Origin: Posidonia oceanica
Taxonomy: Eukaryota > Streptophyta > Magnoliopsida > Alismatales > Posidoniaceae
Length of the DNA: 64,000 nt
Reading direction: 5' to 3'
Assembly: GCA_037176725.1 (NCBI GenBank)
Contig: JAZBRS010000049.1
Location: 14,464,001-14,528,000 of the forward strand
How positions within the stretch are numbered: the stretch's first letter is position 1; each line of letters begins with the position of its first letter. The notes below the pieces were generated by a model. The model searched no databases and was not told the DNA's origin. It saw nothing but the letters and a program-made list of their open reading frames with translations. A program made the position numbers and the translations under genes. Positions 50,524-60,790 of this stretch are shown here, piece after piece.

Positions 50524-53500
50524 TGGCAGGCTTGGATCCTTGGAGTCCTCTTGATGATTGCTGGACTCAAACCCAAAACCAAACCCTAATCCTCTTCTTT
50601 ACCCTCCAAAATCAGCCCATCTTGACCTAAGCCTTTACCCCTCTTCCCAAGCTCAAAACCTAACCAAAACCCATAAGAAAACCCACCAACACCCACTTAG
50701 CAAGCCTACCCAAGAATCCAGAAATTTCCAAACCTAGACCATCCCCAAAAACCCTAGAAAACCTAGGCAAAACTCCCCTTTTTCTACACCTTGAAACCCC
50801 TCCAAAACCTTCTTAGAATCAAACCAAAACTTCAGGACCAACACTAGAAACCTTAGGCTACCCACTCACCAATTTTCACCCCATTCCAAGACCCTTAAGA
50901 CCCCCTTTCATCCAAATTATCCTTTTCTCTCTCTGGGATTATCATTTTCTCTCTCCTCTCTCTCTCCTGATTATCATCTCTCTTTTCATCCCCTTTTTGC
51001 CCTTTTTCTGGCCTGGCTGTGGGCCTCCTTTGTACTTCTATCGCTTCTCTACCTTATTCCTATTTTTACTTTTTTTTTTAGCCTTTTTTCTGAATTTTAA
51101 AAATCATTTCTCTCCAACCTATCTCTTTTCCTTTTATTTCCCTCTTTTTCCCTTTTCCTTCTTCCTTCTCTTTTCCTTTGCCTTCTCTTGCAAAAATCCA
51201 TAAAAACCCCTAAAAATCTCTAAAACTCCAAAACATAAAAGAAACAAATCAAAACCCTAAGAAAAACAATTAAAAAACATTAAACAAGCAATTAAAAACC
51301 CAAACTTAACTAAATCAAGCTAAAAAGAAAATCAAACATACAAACTAAAAAATGCAAAACAAACCAAAAGAAAATACTGAAAAATCAAGGAAAAAACTAA
51401 AATAAAATCAAAACCCACCAAAAGTGAAAACCCTATCAAAAGAATTAAAAAACAAACCCTAAAAAAAAGTAAAACAATTAATACACTAAGATAAGTAATT
51501 AATGAAAGAAAAAGCCTAACTTAGCAAACCTAAGAAAAAACAACCTGAGAACTTAATTAAAAAGGAAATGAAAAACACATTAAAAAGACTTAAAAACACT
51601 CCATCAAAGTAGAGAAACCCAATTAAAAAACATCAAGAAAAATCAACAAATAAAAATCAAAAACCTAATTCAAAAGACTTAAGAAAGAAAAAACCTAAAA
51701 GACTAAAACTAAGAAACCCAAAACCCACTCTAATTAACCTAAAAATAAATCTTAAAAATCCTAATTAACATCCTAAGTACTTAACAAGAAAAACACAATT
51801 AAAAAAACAATTTAAAAAGATTTAGCAAACACTTAATCAAAATGGAAAATGAATTAAAAACAAAAGAGAACCCTAAAACCCTAATCAAGCCCAAAACCCA
51901 TTTAAACCACACTAATTAACCAAAAGAAGTCATTAAAAAAATCTGATTAAGATCCTAATTCACAGCACAAGCACCCTAATATTTCTACTTATTTTTAATT
52001 TATTTTTTCCTATTTTATTTCTCTTCTTTTCCCTCTCTTTCTTTCTTCCTTCTCATTTTTATTTCTTTTTTTTCTTACTGGGCCCGTCAGCCCGCTTCTC
52101 CCTTTCTTCCTTATTTCTTTTCTTTTTCTTTTCGGCCCACAGTCCGGCCTCCTTCTTCCTTCTTCTTCCTCAACCTTCTGCGTTTTTCTTTCCACCGGTT
52201 TTCTCCCGCGGCCAGCAACAGTCCTCCCTCCTTCATTTTTGAATTCAAGCTTCCATCCTTTCATCTACAGCAGCTCGCCGCTTCTCCTCTATCTCAGCAC
52301 CATTTTCGGGAGGCATTGAATGCCAATCGCCTCGCCGACGCCCGTCGTTTCTGCTGCAGTGCCGCCGGTGGAATTCAAACCTCCAGCGTGCCCAGCAGCC
52401 TCCGTCCTCTGATAAAAAGCCAGCCCTTCAATCCTCCTTCATCGCTTTTTGACGCTCCGAGAGAGAGAGAGCTGAAATCCAGAGAATTCTCCAGCAAAAC
52501 CTTCTTCTTCTCCCTCTGAAAATTCAGCAGAACTTCCCCTTCCTTTTCCAGCAATCCAAGCCCCTTCCAAGCCTCAACTTCTCTCCCAATTGATCCCCCA
52601 AGCTCACCCAGAAACCCAGCAATCTTCCTCCACTCTTCCACGGCCTTTCCACCACCCAGAACCACCACTAGTTCACCTGAATCCACCGCAGAAGCTAACT
52701 GCAAGCCAACTCCAATCCCTCCTGAAATTACCTTCACCACAGTCCACCGCATCTTCCCAAACCTTCCCCAGATACTCACCTGCACTCCACCTTCCAGAAA
52801 CACCAGACCTTCAACCCTATCCCTCACCACCGCCTGAGATTTCCACTACAAACACCTTACCTCACTTCTGTCCAGAATCAGCCCGTCTTTCCAATTTCTC
52901 GCCACACGCTCCAGAACCCCAATCCAACCATCCAAACCCCTTCGCCGGACCTCCAGCAATCCTCCGGAAGGCTCCATCCAAGCCGAGGAGCGGCGGACAA
53001 GCCTCCCCACCTCCGGCTGTTCACTGTCGACCCACAAACTCCGATCTCCCGCTCGAGCTGCAGAAGCACCATTCGATCATCTGGGAAGCTCCAGGAGACC
53101 ACCCCGAGGAGATCCGAACTGTCGCGAGCCGTTGGAAGCCACCTCTGCGACCGGACGACGACCGCCGGCCATCTCCGATCCTGTTGAGATCGGGGGCACG
53201 CTCCGGACACAACCTCAGGTATCTCCTGACCTCCCCCGCTCTCTCTCCTCCTCCTGCTGCTTTTCCACCGACCAGAAGCTGGTTCCCAGCCCACCAGCTC
53301 CGTCTGCAGCTCGCCGGACCCTCCTTCTTCTCCGGCACCGGTCTCCTGTTCTCCGAACGCTCTGGCCAGAAGAACGGTCCCTAGGTGATCTCCGGAGTTC
53401 CGTGCAGACGCCGACAACCTCCTCCGCCGATCAACACCCCCGCAGCCCTCCTGTGCTGGTGGTGGTGAGCGCCGGTGGCTCACTGCTACAGTGCCAGCCA

Positions 53501-56111
53501 CCGCCGGCCAAGCACTGTGCTTTTATTTTTCTGTTTATATAGTTTCTGTGCTAATATTGCATGTTTGCCTTAAGTTTTTTAATTTTTGCGTTTCAGTCCT
53601 CTATCCATTTAATATGCTTAGTTCTTAATTAAAAACCATGCCAAATTGCAGCTTTTATTCATGCTTTTCTGTATTTGCAATCTAGTCCTTTTACTGTGCT
53701 GTGCTGTTGTAACTTTTTGCATTTTAGCCCTTCTGTTTTTTATTTTTGCATAGAAGTCCTGCCCTAAATCAGTTCATTTAATTGCATGCATTTTACCATA
53801 TGAAATTGCATTCTGCATCCCTGCATGTTTCTGATTTTGCATATAGGTCCATGCACTGTAAAACTTAGGTTTTATTTTTTATTTTTGCATACTGCATTGC
53901 ATATTTTGCCTCCTATTTTTGCACATTTGCATTTAGGTCCATTTTAAATGGACAGTAACTGTTTTCCATGCATTTTAGCCTATTGCATTGCATTTTGGCC
54001 CCTGTTTTTTCCAGAAATTGCACATCAGTCCTTTTCAGTGTTTTCAGAGCATATTTACCATATAAAATTGCATATTTGACCCCTGCATGATTCAAAAATC
54101 ACACATAGGTCCTTGCATCTTTTAAAAACCATGTAAAAAGACTGTTTTGCCCCTAAAGTTGCATCTTAGCTCCTATGCTTACAAAATTGCATGTAGACCC
54201 TCCACTTGCATTCCCAGACTCCCCAGAACCTTGTTTTCTGGAAAATTTGCATTTTAGACCCTAGTTTTTCCAAAATTGCATTCTGATCTCTTTTGTTTTC
54301 AAAACTTCTTCCAATGCATACCCTCTTTTCTAATTAGCTTTCTGAGCCCAGTCTTTTGCAAAATGACCCTCTGCCCTCTCCTGTTTTCAAAACCCTCCTC
54401 TGTGGACCCCATCTTTTGTGAAAATTTGTATTTTAGCCCCTTTTCTTTTTCAAAAATGCTTTTGAACTCCTGTCTTTTCCAAGTTTGTTCCTCTGTTTTC
54501 CCCTTGCTTGTGCATGCATTCTGCATTTATTTAGTCTTGCATTTTGGCATCCCTCTGCACACACTAAGCACTTTTAGCTCCCCTTCACTTGGGAGGACCT
54601 TTTACACACCTCTAGGACCTCCTGAATACCTAGATCTGCTCTTCTCCCCTGTTCTGGCCTTCCTGCCTTGAAGCTGCGATATCTTCCGATCCGGCCGTTG
54701 GATCTTCTCAAGCAAGCTGCCCAGGCGACCGCAGCGAAGCGCTCTTCAGCATAAACCAAGCAGATCTCAGATCAGGCTCCCGGATTTCCAGGTATGTCCT
54801 CCTGAACCCCTGCATTGCATTCATTTGCATGCCATTTGCATAGTTTTCCTCGTTTTCGATTTCTATCTCTTTAAGCATGTAGAATAGGACCTCTTCTTCT
54901 TGTCTATCAACTCAGATCCCTGTTTCGCGTTCCCCTGTGGACTTTGTGTTGTGTTTTCCCTGGATTCACCACTTAATGTGACTTTCTTCCCCTTTTTCCA
55001 CGATCCGATCGCATCGCGAGCTTTGGGCAGTATGCGAGACACACCGTGGAACGGTTCAGTGGGAAATGGTCGCAAAAGAGGTGGTAATCCCTCCGTTTGC
55101 TCACTCTCCCCTTTGTAGGTCTTCACACCTACCCTGGGTGGTCCTAAACAATGTCTGTTCTTACACACACATTGTTTTGCTCCTCTTTGGCATCTTCTGA
55201 TCTCTTCTTTGCATTTAGCATTCGCACAGTTTTCCGAGGTTTTATCTTGCAGCTTTTGGCACCGTTTTGCGTGCCTGCTTTGTCTTTCGCGTCGTTTTGC
55301 ACGCTCGCCCTGTTTTTGGCACAGTTTTGCGTGCCTGTCACCGTCTTTCGCACCGATTTGCGTGTCGCCTTGCTTTCTCGCCCGTTTTGCGTGCCGACCT
55401 TGTCTTTTTGCACCGTTTTGCGTGCTTTCTTGTTTTTTTCGCCTCGTTTTGCGTGCTTTACGCCGTTTTCTCTTGCATGTCGATTGCATTGCATGGTTTT
55501 ACCGTTGTTTTGCTTTTTCGCTTGCATTTGCATATAGGGCTGTGATGCTTACTGCCTGGAGTTCTCACGAGCTAGGTTTCGCCTGGTTCGGAACACAGAC
55601 AGCGTAGCTGAGCATTTAGAAAGCACGTTTACTTTCCTTGCTTTGCCTCTCTCCACTTAGAGCACACCTTGAGCATCCATTTAGGCATTTATAGGCTCAT
55701 AGGCATTCAATCCTGCATTTCCCTGCGTATGCGAGCGTAAGCCTAGAAATACCGATTCTCGGGCGTGTCGGGGGTGCCTAACACCTTCCCCACACGTAAC
55801 AGGAGTCCTTGCCCTGTCTTTTGGCCCGCAATGACCATACCGCCCTTATCCTAGGCTAGAGTCATCTCATTTGCATGTATTTGCATTTGTTTCCTTTGCA
55901 TTGCTTTGCTTTGCATTTCTTGCTTGGTTTTGCGTGTTAATTCACGCATTTCCCCCGGTTTTCCTTGTCTCCCGTTAATAGACATGGTGGCGACTCTGAT
56001 TTGTCTTATCTTTCTCTTTTCTCCTCGATTTCAAGTGTTTTCGAGTCGAGCCTCTTCCTCGGATCCAATCGCCGCTAGATAGCGAGCCTGATTCCGATCG
56101 GGATCGCTACA
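50508..56111 (+). repeat. LTR3 of the C array
   Basis: A 5604-bp LTR with most of the private substitutions among the three, and one 30-bp repeat unit missing near 55265. It ends ...GATCGCTACA followed by the CTAAG duplication. The TATA-like box is at 53534-53542 and the conserved block at about 55525-55855. Confidence 0.95.
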
Positions 56112-56116
56112 CTAAG
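56112..56116. repeat. Right target-site duplication of the C array (CTAAG)
   Basis: Exact repeat of 7557-7561, directly after the terminal CA of LTR3. Confidence 0.93.
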
Positions 56117-56435
56117 CATCGTCTTTCTCCAGGTTGTGTCGCTTCTGAGGCTTCCGGAAACTCGCCCGCCACTAAATCCCCTTTCGAGGTGGTACGATGC
56201 GAGCAAGTATTGCGATTACCATCGAGCCCCAAGGCATTCGACGGATAATTGCCTCACTCTCTGGGATGTCATTCAGGACCTAATTGACAATGGGACCCTC
56301 GTCGTCAGTCCGCAGGAGGCTGCTCACACACTTGCACTTGCACCTGCACATCCTAGCGTAGCTGGCCCTTCCTCTTCTGAGCCTGTGGGCTTCGAGGATG
56401 CCAGAACCTCGGGGGCTTACCCCAATCTTCTTTGA
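56117..56435 (+). pseudogene. gag pseudogene of element A, 3' part with zinc knuckle
   Basis: Continues the A gag frame broken at 7561. The protein aligns to C Gag around LLRLPETRPPL and then the nucleic-acid-binding knuckle CDYHRAPRHSTDNC, whose C-X2-H-X4-H-X4-C spacing matches C (where the knuckle is C672-C685). After LIDNGTLVV the similarity fades and the frame ends at TGA (56433-56435). No protease or polymerase follows. The knuckle is intact despite the stops upstream, which fits recent loss of a gag that was once useful. Confidence 0.85.
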
Positions 56436-56844
56436 ATCCAGCTCTACCCCAGTGGGTCCATCCGATCCCATCGGCACAATCCCCTCTTCCTATCTCTCCC
56501 TGTTTGTCCGGGGGATGCTCGGAAGTGCAATGGCGGAATCAACAGCAAGCTCAGTCCCAACACCGTCCAGGTAAGCTCCTTCTCTAGCATCAGCAGCCCC
56601 AGTGCTCCCTGCACTGCCAGCAGCAGATCTCACCGACAGCATCAGCAGCATAGGGGCAGACGCAGCACTTCCCTCCTGAGATCGCTAACAGGTAAGTCCC
56701 TCTTACCTCTCTTTTGTTTCCTGCACTGTCTTTTCTTTTCGTTTTTGTTTTGTTTTTTCATTTTCTTGCCATGTCAAAAATCATAAAAAGCATAAAAAAC
56801 AGCAAACACCCTAAAAACCTGCATTTCTTTTTTTGCATGCATTC
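56436..56844 (+). other. Element A, region after gag
   Basis: CAGCAG-rich DNA followed by T- and A-rich text, no gene. Two sequences resembling splice donors lie at about 56570 (CAGGTAAGC) and 56690 (CAGGTAAGT). The pol region of C has no counterpart here. Confidence 0.55.
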
Positions 56845-57000
56845 ATCATCACTAGGCTGATACCCCTAATTATCCGACGATAGGTCCGTTAACCTATTAC
56901 CACTGGGCTGGCAGCCCTAAATGCTCGACGATAAGTCCATCAACTTATCATTCGGGCTGATATCCCTAACTATTCGGCGATAAGTCCATCAACTTATCAC
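56845..57000 (+). repeat. Two-hairpin cassettes of element A, first group
   Basis: Three cassettes. First: GATA (56859)/TATC (56871) then GATAGGT (56879)/ACCTATT (56892). Second: GGCA (56910)/TGCT (56922) then GATAAGT (56930)/ACTTATC (56943). Third: GATA (56959)/TATT (56971) then GATAAGT (56979)/ACTTATC (56992). The loop of the second hairpin is CCRTYA throughout. Confidence 0.85.
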
Positions 57001-58434
57001 CTGCACATATCAATCACTTTGCATGCATATCCATCATCCTGCACATATCTGTCATCATGCATTGTCATTTATCGCATGTACATATCATTTCTTGCATCCT
57101 GTAAAGCATAAAGCCAAAAAAATCAAGAAAATAAAAAGCAGCAAAAATATTTTCTTCGCCTTTCTGCTGGTTTTCCCTTTTATGTTTTCCTAAACAAAAA
57201 TCATAAAAATACAAAACCAATGCAAAATCCAAAAACATGTTTGTCCTTTCCCCTGCTAAAATATACAAAACCCACAAACATTTTCATAATCAGAAACCAG
57301 CCTTGGACAAACAAGCAGCGCCTAGAGGATGTCAAGCAATGACAGTCTCAGGCAGGTCTCACCCGAGCAGCGCCATCTCTTGCATGTGGCTACAGAGTGA
57401 GACTAGAGTAGAACAGAGCGACTCGCTGAGCACAATGCTCCCAACGCGAGATCCACCTTAACCAGAGAGTCCACCAAATATGGAGAGGACCAAAGCAGAG
57501 CAGAGCATAGCCAGAGGCTGTCGACACATTGCAGAGGCTGAGGGTATACGCCGATCAGCCGAACGCTCAACGCCTCATCCGGGACTGCTACCCCAAGAGG
57601 GCGAAGACATGCATATCCAAAAGAATAGAGGTCATGTGAGCAAAAGAAATGACAACATGATATGCATGTTGAGCACAAAAGAAAAACGCAGAAAGAAGTT
57701 GAAGAAAGAAGGCGGTCATGAGAGGAGTGACTCGGACGAGTGTCGAAGCCACCTCAGCTATCAGCTTCAAGTGCCACACTGGCAACTGCATGAGATACAC
57801 TATTAGGAGGACTTGGCCCCACCCTTCGAGTGCAGCAGCACGCTCCAATCGCCTCTGCAGACATCTCTACACCCTTGGCAGGCTAGATGCAACTCCAGTC
57901 ACTCATGAGGGGAAAAGAAACATCATTCTGTGAGCGTCAAAAGCGGTAGCTGGTCCCCGAAGAATTGAGACGGAGGCTAAGAAGTTGCATCCAACGCTTC
58001 TGCTACCCTGTAGCCGAAGACTATACTCTGCAAAGCCAAGGCCTCATCCCGAACCAAGAGTGAGAAAGAGAGCTGTCGACCACAACTCGGCATGGCGTCT
58101 CTCGAGGATCGAGATCTCCTGAGTCAGGGACTGCAGGAACACCCTCATGGCATAGCTGCTTTGAGTCCAAAGCCACCAAAACATGCATGCTGTAATATAT
58201 TTTTATCTTCTTCCCTTCTCCCTGTTTTCGAAAACCGGAGCCAAGGACGAGCACTTTTGCCTGCCTCGCTCAGAGGCTCCGCGATTTTCAAAATTTGCCA
58301 TCCACCGCGTGGGTAGGTCCGTGATGACCGGCATGTACCTCGTTTGTCACCTCGTGAAGCCACGAAGCGTGCCCACGTTGAGACCATTGCACGCCAATCA
58401 TGATGGGTTTCCTGTTTCCTTTCTGCATCATTCT
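57001..58434 (+). other. Element A, unassigned internal region
   Basis: AT-rich to about 57300, then mixed composition. No frame shows retrotransposon motifs. GAAAACCGGA near 58219 resembles the stretch after pol in C (23477 onward), suggesting that A lost pol by deletion and resumes here; this is weak. Confidence 0.4.
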
Positions 58435-58910
58435 GCATCCGCGTTGGCAGCCCTAACTGCTCGGTGATGGGTCCGTCAACCTATCATTTTATTGTGCCAT
58501 CATCTCTGCATCCGGGCTAGCAACCCTAACTGCTCGGCGATGGGTCCATCAACCTATCATTTTATCATGCTATCATTTCTGCATCCGGGCTGGCAGCCCT
58601 AACTGCTCGGCGATGGGTCCGTTAACCTATCACTTTGCATTCCTCTACATCGGGTTGGTAGCCCTAACTGCTCGGTTGATGCCCGTTAAAATGTCATCCT
58701 GCATATCTGCGTTGTATTCGGGCTGATATCCCCAACTACTCGGCGATAAGTCCGTTAACTTTTCACCCTGCATTTGCATTATTCCATTGCATCCCCCACC
58801 GTCATTGCACTTCGAATGGTGAGCCCTTACATCCATCTCATTGCATTCGGACTAGTAGCCTTAACTACTCGGCTGACAAACCCGTCAGTGTTGTCTCCGC
58901 CTTGCATTTT

Positions 58911-58964
58911 GATGCCAGGGGCGCTTCGGCTGCCCCCTGGTATCTCACCGATACCAGGGGCATC
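58911..58964 (+). repeat. Three-arm hairpin of element A with two exclusive pairings
   Basis: Arms: GATGCCAGGGGC (58911-58922), GCCCCCTGGTATC (58932-58944), GATACCAGGGGCATC (58950-58964). The middle arm can pair with the first (CCAGGGGC/GCCCCCTGG) or with the third (11 bp), not both. It corresponds to the 26460-26488 hairpin of C. Confidence 0.75.
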
Positions 58965-59027
58965 TTTATTTAGCTGCCCCACGGTATCCCATTTTCATCT
59001 GCATTTGGGCTGACATCCCTAACTGTT

Positions 59028-59077
59028 ACGGGAGCGTCTACGAACCTCTGCCATACCTTCGGGTATGGTATTCCCGT
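59028..59077 (+). repeat. Hairpin with a TTCG tetraloop
   Basis: Outer stem ACGGGA (59028-59033)/TCCCGT (59072-59077). Inner stem CCATACC (59051-59057)/GGTATGG (59062-59068) closed by TTCG with a C-G closing pair, an exceptionally stable RNA loop type. Confidence 0.7.
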
Positions 59078-59250
59078 TGCATTCGTGGTTACAAGTTATC
59101 CCCCTTGTAATCACTCCTCTTGCTTGACAGACTCGCTGGCCTGTCATCGTTTGTGGGCTGATAGCCCCAACTATCCGGTGGTGAGTCCGTTAACTCCCCG
59201 CAGGCTGATAGCCCTAACTATCCAGCGATAGGTCCATTAACCTATCACCC

Positions 59251-60620
59251 ATTTCATCTTAGTGTAATAGCATTTTGTTGCATGGCATTAGCATTTCATC
59301 ATCGCCCGGACATCACGCGACCAGGATCATTTTCCCGGTCTCGTGTGCCCGGCGTTCTATCTAGTTGTACACTGCATTTCACAGCATTTGCATTGTATAG
59401 CATCATATAGCTCCTTTGTATGCCTTGTAGAGTCAGTCCTAGTACTGTATCTCATCATTACACGGACATCGCACGCTTAGGATCCGAACCCCAGGTTCGC
59501 GTATTGCCTATGGCAGCATCTTCGTCGCCCGCATGCTTCTTTTTATACCATTGCCGGCTCGGGATGATGCCCGCAGTAGTGCGTAGCCTAGGATCGCTTT
59601 CTTAGTTCCGCGTGCTCGGCGTTCCGCTGCATACCTTGCATCCCACTGCATAACATCTCATGCATTGTACCCTTATTGCGCTGCCGCTCCTCTGTGGCCC
59701 TTCCATCAACTCCCGCATTCCGCTTTCCCGGGTCTTTTAGTACCCGCCGTTGCATGCACATCCCCTACTTTACTTTTAGCATATTTACTTTCTGCTATAT
59801 CCCATGCACTTGCATCACCATTCGTCTACAGCTAAACTTTGCGAATGGCACCCCCATTGCTTGGCCCACATGCATTGGCCAGCGATAGCATTGCATTGCA
59901 TTTCCACTTTTCCCGCGTGCATGCTCCATCCCGCTTTCCCCCAGAGGAGTTTCAGCGCAATAGGCGTTAGCGTAGGCATACCATTTGCACAGCATTTTAG
60001 TGTTTGCATTCATCTGCATTTGCATTCACTCTCTTGCATTGCTTAGGACCCCCCCCTCTGCATTGCATTGCCCCTTCTACCTCTTCTACCTGTCTGCTGC
60101 CTCGCCTGGAGGCAAGCACTTTCTCCTTCTCGCAGCCTCGCAAGCTCCTGCTTGCTTTACTTGTCCTGAACGGACAAGAGCCCTTGGTCTCCCCTGGACT
60201 AGCAGCCTGCCCAAGCGGCAAGCGCGCTAGCCCTCCCGAAGCAGCTTTTCGCGCAAGCTTGGACAAGCAGCCAACTTGCCGCATTGCCCTGTAGAACCCC
60301 TTCTTCTCCATGCATCACTCTGCACTGCCCCAGCATTGGCACAAGCACGCACAGCATTAGCATTAGCACTCTCAAGCACTAGCACTCTCAAGCATTAGCA
60401 CTCTGCAAGCATAGCAAGCCCCATGCATCAGCATCGGCATTAGTGCCAGCACTCACCATGCATAGCATCTCCCCATGCACAGCACTCGCACGCGCACTAG
60501 TTCATACCATTTCAGTGTCAGCATTCGCATCGCATACCAGTTCTGCACTAACATCTAACCTAACCTTTGCACTAACTTCTGCATTAGCACGCATTGCATT
60601 ACATTAGCATCCTGCATCTG
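59251..60620 (+). other. Element A, distal 3' region
   Basis: No gene. It contains two related segments beginning CGGACATC (near 59307 and 59463), and a long GCATTAGCACT/CAAGCATTAG-type simple repeat at about 60340-60620. Both are typical of the variable 3' region. Confidence 0.55.
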
Positions 60621-60790
60621 CATTTGCATTGTGGCATTGAGTCATGATTTCCGGTGCATCCGCCGGATAAGTGACTCACGTCCACAGCAATTTGCACTCC
60701 TGCCAGCGTTAGGTAGGGTGTCTTGTCTACCCTGAGTAGCAGTCTCACTACGCTTGACCTCACTCAGGGAGGGGCATCTGTAGACACCCC
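60621..60790 (+). promoter_or_regulatory. Polypurine tract inside a conserved hairpin, element A
   Basis: AGGGAGGGG at 60766-60774 precedes GCATC-less spacing of four bases to the LTR, as in C. Stem CCCTGAGT (60730-60737) with ACTCAGGG (60762-60769). Upstream GTCTAC (60725-60730) complements GTAGAC of this LTR (60780-60785), where C has GTCAAC and GTTGAC. Confidence 0.8.

Larger units (their letters stand above)
7562..56111 (+). mobile_element. Element C dimer: LTR-internal-LTR-internal-LTR Tat-like retrotransposon array
   Basis: Three direct repeats of about 5.6 kb (7562-13183, 29031-34661, 50508-56111) enclose two nearly identical internal regions of 15,847 bp (13184-29030) and 15,846 bp (34662-50507). 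Copy 2 is copy 1 shifted by 21,477 bases almost throughout. A single pair of 5-bp duplications flanks the whole array, so the dimer occupies one insertion site. One unit (LTR-internal-LTR) is about 27 kb, among the largest LTR retrotransposons. The likely origin is one insertion followed by unequal recombination between its LTRs; insertion of a ready-made dimer is the alternative. Both internal copies keep all coding and cis-acting parts and the same in-frame TAG. Confidence 0.95.
58435..59250 (+). repeat. Two-hairpin cassettes of element A, second group
   Basis: Cassettes include GGCA (58446)/TGCT (58458) with GATGGGT (58466)/ACCTATC (58479); AGCA (58519)/TGCT (58531) with GATGGGT/ACCTATC; AGTA (58854)/TACT (58866) with GACAA (58875)/TTGTC (58891); GATA (59160)/TATC (59172); and GATAGGT (59227)/ACCTATC (59240). 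A few are imperfect (GATAAGT with ACTTTTC near 58745). Confidence 0.85.

Noticed and set aside
56565..56700. Intron in element A between two CAGGTAAG-like donors
   Set aside because: No matching acceptor and branch point that I could pair with confidence, and no coding exon follows.
57480..57806. 108-codon frame in the unassigned part of A
   Set aside because: No motif, no counterpart in C, and composition like the flanks.
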